64,000 nucleotides of DNA from Colius striatus (taxonomy: Eukaryota; Chordata; Aves; Coliiformes; Coliidae): contig NC_084769.1 in assembly GCF_028858725.1 (NCBI RefSeq), positions 6,883,501 through 6,947,500 of the forward strand. Reading direction: 5' to 3'. The notes under the pieces are model-generated. The model was not told the DNA's origin. It did not search any database and saw nothing but the letters and a program-made list of their open reading frames with translations. How positions within the stretch are numbered: position 1 is the stretch's first letter; the number at the start of each line of letters is the position of its first letter. Shown one piece after another: positions 58,001 to 64,000 of this stretch. The position numbers and the translations under genes were made by a program.

Positions 58001-61000
58001 CATAAGAGCATTTTCATCCTAACAGGCTTAATAACAGGCATCTGTGGCTTGATCCAAACACTTGTCAATAACAATTTCTTCCCATGGCCAAATATCCACT
58101 GCCCTGGATCAGTCTAAGCAGTTTCTTAGAAATCTGTGGCTTGCTGAACAAATACTCCATTGTCTGGATTTTTACTTTAAAACAGCTTTTTTTTTAGATG
58201 GCTTTTCTTTGTCAATTAGCTTATAATCACAATGCCTGCATAAGTGTTCAATACCCTTGGTAACGAGCCAAACAGTCAACTGATTTACAGTCTCTCTGGT
58301 AAGAATTTAACTCTTGACATCAGTTGTGTTGCCACAACGTCTCTCCCACTTGTTGACAGACACAATCCTGAGCTCTTTTTTGGACAAAGTCTCAAGCATT
58401 TTTACAGCTAATACATTCATCCTTTCCCATCACTTTTTTTGGTTCCTGTAGGCTCTGAGCACTCATGACCACACTCAATTGCCTGGTTTCCAACAGTATT
58501 TCCTCACCTGAAGCTGAGGGTTATGAAGGCTATTTTCAAAATATAAACCTCAGCTACTCCTGGCTACTGTGAAAGTTCTGGGGTTTATGTTCTCTCACAG
58601 TACTGACACGGGTTAAGACGTTTTGGAAAGCTCTTACTCTGGGGTTTGGTACTGCAGGAAGAGACATTCGTAACCTCTGGGCTTGTATTTTCTGAGAGGC
58701 AAAGAAGTGGCAGTGGCTTCACCAGTTCAGCAAACAATGCAGTTGCTCAACATTTCAGCAAAAAGAGGGCACTTCCAGGTTTTGAATTAGAAGGCAGTAT
58801 GGGGACAGTGGGACCACGCTGCCACAGCTTCCCTGCACTCATGGGGGCTTTCTGCATCGTGGGGGAGCAGGAGAGGACATACTCTTTTATCTCTTCTTTT
58901 ACAAAAGTTTTAAACAGTCCATTTTCTACAGGACCACACAATAGCCTTCAGTGAAAATTAAATCAAGAGGTTCCAAAACCCCTTCAAAGCACAAACCCAG
59001 ACTTGTAACACCACAGAAATACTTCCTCACTCACTAGTGCAGGTTTCTAGCGCCCCTTCAAGGCTGAAATTCCCATAACTTCCTCGAGGTGGTACCATGG
59101 ACACACTAAACTGTTTTCTAGGTCCTGGAATGCATTTGACACACAGAGAAGCTAATTGAATAGATTTTGCAGCGTTAATTTCCCAGCCATATTCTGCGGT
59201 GAGCAATTACCTGTGTGCAGTAGGAGAAGGGTTTTCTGCACGCCGGGCTGCAGTGCCGAACTTCTGCAGGTTTCGTCCAAAGAGCACACCCTCCTGTGAA
59301 AGAAAGTGCTGAGTGCCTTCAAGGCCATGTTTGCAAATGTTTCTGCCTTGGATGACCATAATGTAAGAAGTGCTTGCTTACTTGTTTTATATAGTTAAAC
59401 ACTAGTCTATTGAGCACATTAGCATAATATCTGTAGGCATTGCATTAATTAATTTGCCTTAACAAGGCAGGGAATTATAATCATACCCATCTTGTTAATA
59501 GAGAACAGAGATATACACATTTAAACAATTTGCCACAGGCCACATTGGAAGTTGGGGACAGACTCGGGAATTAGATGCAGATCTTCTATGTCCTCATTAA
59601 TGTCTTATCTACAAAAGAAGACATAATCCACATAACGCCTTTGCCCGTCTTCACTTGGGGAAGTCTGTGCTTCAATAGGAATAAAAACACGTTAATGACT
59701 TCTTAACTACTTGGCAGCCTCTGCACATAAAACTTTTGTTGTTATCTTCACTAGTCATTATAAATAGAACTACATAAGAACATCTGCGTTTTCATTTCTA
59801 CTCTCTCCTCATTTACCCTTTGCATGTTGCACCCTACGGATGTGCAAGCCCTACCTCCTTTGCCAGTCTCTCGGAGCTTCAAAGTGCTGGCCATGAATTT
59901 CCCTTTCCATCCTGCACAGGCAGAATTTGTAGGTCATGGCAACAGCAGGAATCTCACAGTTTGAGCTATCTGAGATTCCTGTGTGTTGTTACAGAAGAGG
60001 TACAGAAGCTGGGCTGTCTATCACACGTGTGATGTTCTCTTCTGTTCTCCACAGTCACAGGAAGGTTGCACCAAGCTGTGCAAGCCAGCCCAGGAAGCTC
60101 ATTTAGTACATGTACACTCATTTCTTCCTACAATCAACCCAATAGTAGGGGTAACTCGCCCAAATACTCTCATGTGATGACACGTGTGATGTTAACCTGG
60201 CAGCAAGGCTGGTGAGCTCCCATCTGTCTTCCCCACACACAAATCTGAACTGAAATTCTGGAGGAGTTAGGAAGGCTGTCCAACTGCCCTCTCAGCAACA
60301 AGTGCAGAAGAAGAAAAACCTGGTCATTCATAGCTGTGTACGGCAATGTTTGGATGTACCTGTGACATTTATTCCATCTGAGCGCTGACACCACACCGTG
60401 CGTACGTTGTCCTGCCAAAGGCTGGTTTTCCACACGTAGCTATAACACTTCCCTCCTGCAATATCCATACCAGTTAGTCTTCACCTTGCAGCAAAACCAG
60501 AACGAACTGTTGAAAGGGAGGAAGCAGGATTGTGGCCACGCTACCTGCGCAAGGCCGCGTCTCCACCTCTTGCCCGGAGCAGCTCTCCTGGTTCCCAGGA
60601 GACTCGAGGATAAAGGCCCGGGATCGGGACTGGCGACCTGCTGTCTCAAAGCTCCTGCCATTGATGCAGGTAAGCTCACAGGAGCTCCACTCTGACCACT
60701 CTGTCAGGTGGCAGTCACCTGTGTGTGGGAAGAATAAATCACAGGTTTTCAAAAGGAACCCTCCTTAAAGCACGAGGACAACCGAAGCGTATGACCACCT
60801 TACTTATGAAAGATCCCCAGCTTATCACCCAGTGGTATGGAATCTTCAGATTTTCTGCTTTGGGGAGAATCTCATTTTCCTCAAAAAACAAAAGAAGGGC
60901 AAAACTTGGGCAAAGAAAAACCTCCTGAGGTTCAACAAGGACAAGTGCAGAGTCCTGCATCTGGGGAGGAACAACCCCCTGCACCAGTACAGGCTGGGGA

Positions 61001-62028
61001 TTGACCTGCTGGAGAGCAGCTCTGCAGAGACAGACCTGGGAGTGCTGGTTGACAATAAACTAACCATGAGCCAGCAATGTGCTCTCATGGCCAAGAAGGC
61101 CAATGGCATCCTGGGATGCATCAAGAAGAGTGTGGGCAGCAGGTCCAGGGAGGTTCTTCTCCCCCTCTACTCTGCCCTGGTGAGGCCTCATCTGGAGTCC
61201 TGTGTCCAGTTCTGGGCTTCCCAGCTCAAGAGGGACAGAGAACTTCTGGAGAGAGGCCAGCACAGGGCCACCAAGATGATCAGGGGACTGAAACATCTTT
61301 CATATGTGGAAAGGCTGCGGGAACTGGGGTTCTTTAGTCTGGAGGAGACTGAGGGGGGATCTCATTAATGTTTATAAGTATATAAACAGTGGGTGTCAGG
61401 AGGCTGGGGCAGCACTTTTTCCTATTGTAGCTCGCAAGAGGACAAGGGGTGATGGGATGAAGCTGGAACACAAAGAGTTCCATTTAAACATAAGAAAAAA
61501 ATATTCTACTGTTGAGGTGAGGGAGCCCTGGCACAGGCTGCCCATGGAGAGTGTGGAGGCTCCTTCCTTGGAGGTCTTAAAAACCCACCTGGACGTGTTC
61601 CTGCGTGACCTGATCTAGGTGGACCTGCTTTGGCATGTGGGTTGGACTAGGTGATCTCTAAAGGTCCCTTCCAAACCCCACCATTTTATGATTCTATGAA
61701 AAGAAGTCTTTTTCTAATGATATAGGAACAGTAAACCAAGCATTTACCTCATTTGCTGAAGTACAAATTCTTTCTACACCAGCTGAGAGTACCCAGAGCT
61801 ATGGAAGCATCTGCATCTCAGATAGCTATCACAGGCAGAAATGCACCATGACTTCCCAGAGACTTTACCTGGGCAAGGCACAGAGCACGGCAACTGCAGC
61901 ACACTCTCTTTCAATGGCAGCTCACCACATAATGCATTTTCTACTGGTTTGGATGTGGCAGAAACAGATGCATCGTGCACTACACACGTGAGGTTGCGGA
62001 CTTGCAATCCATCTCCACACTGTCCACC
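51979..62028 (-). CDS. THSD7B: Thrombospondin type-1 domain protein 7B, C-terminal six exons (partial)
   Basis: THSD7 proteins are large single-pass membrane proteins with an ectodomain of many thrombospondin type-1 repeats; THSD7A is known from endothelial migration and as a kidney autoantigen, and THSD7B is its less studied paralogue. The six exons found here join in continuous phase: 62028-61869, 60718-60545, 59293-59211, 57780-57588, 53958-53871 and 52060-51979. They encode the end of one TSP1 repeat, a whole repeat with WSEWSSC, a Cys-rich junction, a conserved linker ([27 protein letters not shown]), a membrane helix and a short tail ending [11 protein letters not shown]. The tail matches my memory of THSD7A. 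The choice of THSD7B over THSD7A rests on adjacency to HNMT. The N-terminal bulk lies beyond 64000. Confidence 0.92.
52642..52680 (+). repeat. Purine-rich (GA) low-complexity tract
   Basis: About 39 bases of mostly A and G (gacagagactgagagaaaga onward), an imperfect GA microsatellite. Confidence 0.75.
53380..53690 (-). mobile_element. Ancient, degenerate CR1-like fragment
   Basis: The series 'tttcatagatctctattgta', 'ttcccacgtcaaacatcatt', 'ttccaactgaatgcctcta' and 'cttgccttttt' follows the reverse complement of the old amniote CR1 3' region, in which a 'tatagatctctatcatatcc' block precedes 'tcttttccaagctgaa'. It is far more diverged than the other CR1 copies here, so it probably predates birds. 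Confidence 0.45.
53871..53958 (-). CDS. THSD7B: THSD7B exon: transmembrane segment
   Basis: The acceptor cttccaacag lies before 53958 and the donor gtgagt at 53870; it enters in phase 1 and leaves in phase 2. It encodes DGKLKMW followed by [20 protein letters not shown], a single membrane helix of about 21 residues, equivalent to the membrane exon of THSD7A. Confidence 0.95.
54440..54680 (+). mobile_element. Probable degenerate CR1 fragment
   Basis: The stretch 'agcctaaagaaaagagggct', then 'gagaagggatgggattgttc' and 'tccataaatacttgggggtc' resembles CR1 'agcctgaagaagactgagag' and the following 'ataaatatctgaaggg' block. It is highly diverged. Confidence 0.5.
56761..56875. repeat. Local AT-rich imperfect duplications
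   Basis: The words actgacagta, tttgagtatttt and ttttggtaaa each occur at least twice within about 115 bases. It looks like replication-slippage-derived low-complexity sequence inside the THSD7B intron. Confidence 0.6.
57588..57780 (-). CDS. THSD7B: THSD7B exon: conserved membrane-proximal linker
   Basis: The acceptor tcacctag lies before 57780 and the donor gtgaaa at 57587; it enters in phase 0 and leaves in phase 1. It encodes 64 residues with an EGF-like half ([14 protein letters not shown]), then [20 protein letters not shown] and [11 protein letters not shown]. These blocks are nearly identical to THSD7A as I remember it, making this the strongest family evidence in the window. Confidence 0.96.
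57781..59210 (-). other. THSD7B: THSD7B intron
   Basis: The 1,430-base intron has donor gtaatt (59210) and acceptor tag (57781). It contains only chance frames. Confidence 0.85.
59211..59293 (-). CDS. THSD7B: THSD7B exon: end of last TSP1 region
   Basis: This 83-base exon has acceptor ttcacag before 59293 and donor gtaatt at 59210; it enters in phase 1 and leaves in phase 0. It encodes 28 residues including [19 protein letters not shown] and ends SYCTQ. The Cys pattern closes the preceding TSP1 repeat and leads into the linker exon. Confidence 0.92.
59294..60544 (-). other. THSD7B: THSD7B intron
   Basis: The 1,251-base intron has donor gtagcg at 60544, a less common but acceptable donor, and acceptor cag at 59294. 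A MIR-like remnant lies at about 59470-59595. Confidence 0.82.
59470..59595 (+). repeat. MIR-type SINE remnant
   Basis: The order 'cagggaattataatcatacc', 'gagaacagagatatacac', 'aatttgccacaggccacatt' and 'ggacagactcgggaattaga', then 'gcagatcttctatgtcct' tracks most of the MIR core and 3' half (aactgaggcacagag, cttgcccaaggtcacac, agagccgggattcgaaccc, aggtcttctgactcc). It is the best MIR match in the window. Confidence 0.5.
60545..60718 (-). CDS. THSD7B: THSD7B exon: one complete TSP1 repeat
   Basis: The acceptor ccacacacag lies before 60718 and the donor gtagcg at 60544; both ends are in phase 1, so the exon is a symmetrical 174-base module. It encodes a TSP1 repeat from [13 protein letters not shown] to TRPC, with the WxxW pair (C-mannosylation motif), the Arg ladder (RQSRSRAF) and six cysteines. 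That layout matches the even-numbered repeats of THSD7 proteins. Confidence 0.95.
60719..61868 (-). other. THSD7B: THSD7B intron, mostly a CR1 insertion
   Basis: The 1,150-base intron has donor gtaaag (61868) and acceptor cacag (60719). About 810 bases are a CR1 in the opposite orientation, whose 3' end stops about 170 bases from the donor site. Confidence 0.9.
60892..61700 (+). mobile_element. CR1 LINE, about 0.8 kb, with open RT C-terminal frame
   Basis: An open frame (60832-61368; CR1 part from about 60900) encodes the C-terminal part of the CR1 reverse-transcriptase protein: [45 protein letters not shown] and [13 protein letters not shown]. It is followed by the 3' UTR and tail (ggttggactaggtgatctct to attctatgaa at 61700). 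It is 5' truncated, so it cannot move by itself. The long uninterrupted frame indicates a comparatively young copy. Confidence 0.95.
61869..62028 (-). CDS. THSD7B: THSD7B exon: C-terminal half of a TSP1 repeat
   Basis: The acceptor tttcatag lies before 62028 and the donor gtaaag at 61868; it enters in phase 0 and leaves in phase 1. It encodes [19 protein letters not shown] and onward to [10 protein letters not shown], with a potential N-glycosylation site (NLT). This is the typical second half of the odd-type THSD7 repeat. The exon encoding the first half should end in phase 0 and was not found in the window. Confidence 0.93.
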
Positions 62029-63624
62029 CTATGAAATGATAGAAGGGAATGGAAGCACACATCACTGACATCAGCAAGTAAACAGAAGAAACACAGTTGA
62101 CTCCAACTGAAAAGATTTCAAAGGTACAAATACGGTCTTTGGACTGCAATAGTATGGGAAGTTATAGTTATGGGAAGACTGATGGAGATCTCCCCTGTAC
62201 ACATCTCTACAGAAGCTCAGAGGCAGGGGCAGAGCCACACAGAAAATTGCATCCTAACCAAAGCTGGAGAAAGGTGGGCATCATAAAAGATGAATACTGT
62301 CTTTGCAGTTGTTCCTTCATGCTCTATTAGAGCTAGTGAAACGACTGATTCTTAATTAGCGCCCACTTACACGAACACTGAAATTTTTGGCATCTCTGAA
62401 GAGGCCAGAAGCAGAGCCTGCCCATAAGGAATAGACATTTCCACTCCCCTCCTTTGACAGCCCAGTAGCAGCACTTACATGGCTTAAATCCTGAAACATA
62501 AAAAATCCTCTGGTGCACTTCATTAGGCTGCAAGGGTTACTGCACTCTAGGCTGTTTGTGTCATTTATTCAAGGGAACTACGGGTTCTGGAGGAGACAAA
62601 GATCACCAGTCCGTGCCACATGCTCTACTCATTCAGCCATCACCCATTAGTGCCTAACCCCATTTCAATAAGCAATAGGAGGCTCCATCTGAGCCGCTCC
62701 ACACTCGGTGTCCCAGTTCTGACACACTTAGCCACACACCAACCCACTGGCTGGAGAAGAATTCCTTGACCAGAAATCAATATTGTTTGGCTAAAGCAGT
62801 GCTCAAGTGCTGAGGATGCTGTAAGAACTAAAGCACCAAGGCTCTTTCTAGAGGCTGCAATTGTTTCACTCTTGCCTGAAAGCCAGAGCTGCGGTGCCAA
62901 CTGAGGCACATGCCCTCAGCTTGTGTGATGCACCTGAAGCCTCCGCAGAAATGCACTTTACAAGACTCAGTAAACACAACTCCAGAAGAAGGACGAAACA
63001 TTGTTTTTACATAAGCAAGGGAAGCGCTCCTTTGGATCGCTTGGCAGAGGATTCTTTTAAAATAATGGACTTCATCTGCAGAACAGAATGGCTCCTACAG
63101 AGTGCATTCATTCAGCAGCAGGTTTGCTAGCAGGGATCTCAAGAATGACTCTCCTGCACACACCTGGCAGCTCTTTCATTCTCTCCACCCCTTCTGTTGC
63201 AGACTTCTGTTGCAGTGAAATGGAAATAAGAGCATAACTAGCTGGATTTAGAGCAGATGCTAATCAAAAGCATCTTATAGAGAATTCTTAGTGCAGATTT
63301 ACAATATGTGGCCGGATTTCAAGTTTTTAACACCGTGTTTCACTTTAGTCATATGTAACTCACTGTTCTAAATTACTGTTTCACTGCTGAAACCTCTGTT
63401 GTGGGCTGAAATTAATGGTGTGTGAATAACTCATGCAGCTGTCAATTGGGTTAGAACTCCTAAAAATGGCGGGTGGGAACAGAAGACGACGTGGAGAAAA
63501 TTCTTAGGGGAAAGAGGTGCTAATCAAACTGCAGGGTACTGCCAGCTCAAGGAGTGACTACATGACTGGTGAGGACAAAAAGAAGTCTGAAAAAAGATAC
63601 TTATTCTTCTACAAACAATATGTA
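62029..63624 (-). other. THSD7B: THSD7B intron (partial), no exon recognised
   Basis: The minus strand was read for W- and C-rich TSP1 sequence with a phase-0 donor and none was found, so the next exon is expected beyond 64000. Only chance frames are present. Confidence 0.6.
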
Positions 63625-64000
63625 AACATGAGCCAGCAATGTGCCCTCGTGGCCAAGAAGGCCAATGGCATCCTGGGGTGCATAAAGAAGAGTGTGGGCA
63701 GCTGCTTGAGGGACATTAACCTCCCCCACCACTCTGCCCTGGTGAGGCCTCATCATGGTGAGTATTGTGTCCAGTTCTGGGCTCCCCAGCTCAAGAGGGA
63801 CAAGGAACTGCAGGAGAGAGTCCAATGGAGGGCTACCAAGATCATCAAGGGACTGGAGCATCTGCCTTATGAAGAAAGGCTGCGGGAATTGGGGCTGTTC
63901 AGCCTGGAGAAGATTCAGGAGGGACCACATCAACATTTATAAGTATCTAAAGGGTGGATGTCAGGAGGATGGGGTGACACTTTTTTCTGTAGTGTCCAGC
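63625..64000 (+). mobile_element. CR1 LINE fragment, cut by window end
   Basis: A plus-strand frame from about 63625 reads [19 protein letters not shown] and then SALVRPH, the CR1 reverse-transcriptase C-terminus, closely related to the copy at 60892. The 5' junction is abrupt at about 63625, and the 3' UTR continues past the window. A small insertion after RPH (an extra 'atggtgag' near 63754) distinguishes it from the other copy. Confidence 0.93.

Noticed and set aside
62333-62533. Possible extra THSD7B exon on the minus strand
   Set aside because: Two frames were read. One has scattered cysteines and tryptophans but none of the TSP1 spacing (WxxWxxC, CGxG), and the required phase-0 donor is absent.
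62640-62909. Possible THSD7B exon with W-rich frame
   Set aside because: All three minus-strand frames were checked. Tryptophan spacing does not match a TSP1 repeat and there is no matching acceptor and donor pair.

Overview
The window is nuclear DNA of a vertebrate, most likely a bird. It is dense in CR1 retroposon copies, has short introns and tight intergenic spacing, and carries two multi-exon vertebrate genes in a known syntenic order. I cannot name the species. Almost all long open frames are chance frames or CR1 remnants; real coding sequence is only about 1.5 kb.

Two genes lie on the minus strand and were assembled by hand from splice sites, reading phase and remembered human proteins. 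At 15202-23199 is a complete histamine N-methyltransferase gene (HNMT) with six coding exons in continuous phase, encoding 286 residues. A CpG island at about 27041-27330 is its likely promoter and non-coding first exon, and a poly(A) signal lies at 14458. At 51979-62028 are the last six coding exons of a THSD7-type thrombospondin-repeat membrane protein, taken as THSD7B because human THSD7B and HNMT are neighbours on 2q22.1 in the same orientation. The rest of THSD7B lies beyond 64000.

Layout: 1-14440 is intergenic DNA downstream of HNMT. 14440-27320 is HNMT. About 27330-50910 is the roughly 23-kb space between the genes. 50917-64000 is the 3' end of THSD7B. CR1 copies occur on both strands and belong to at least two recognisable 3'-end types. 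The window begins and ends inside a CR1. Weaker remnants resemble MIR SINEs and an ancient amniote CR1.

The intergenic space has several AT-rich, repeat-free blocks that keep CpGs and homeodomain or octamer motifs, and I suggest they are conserved regulatory elements. One of them (about 38820-39400) holds a 95-codon open frame of unusual, helix-like composition that I could not assign. HNMT breaks down histamine inside cells and THSD7 proteins are surface or matrix adhesion proteins, so the two genes are neighbours by synteny and share no pathway. I found no new multi-gene system, CRISPR array, intact retrovirus or RNA gene.
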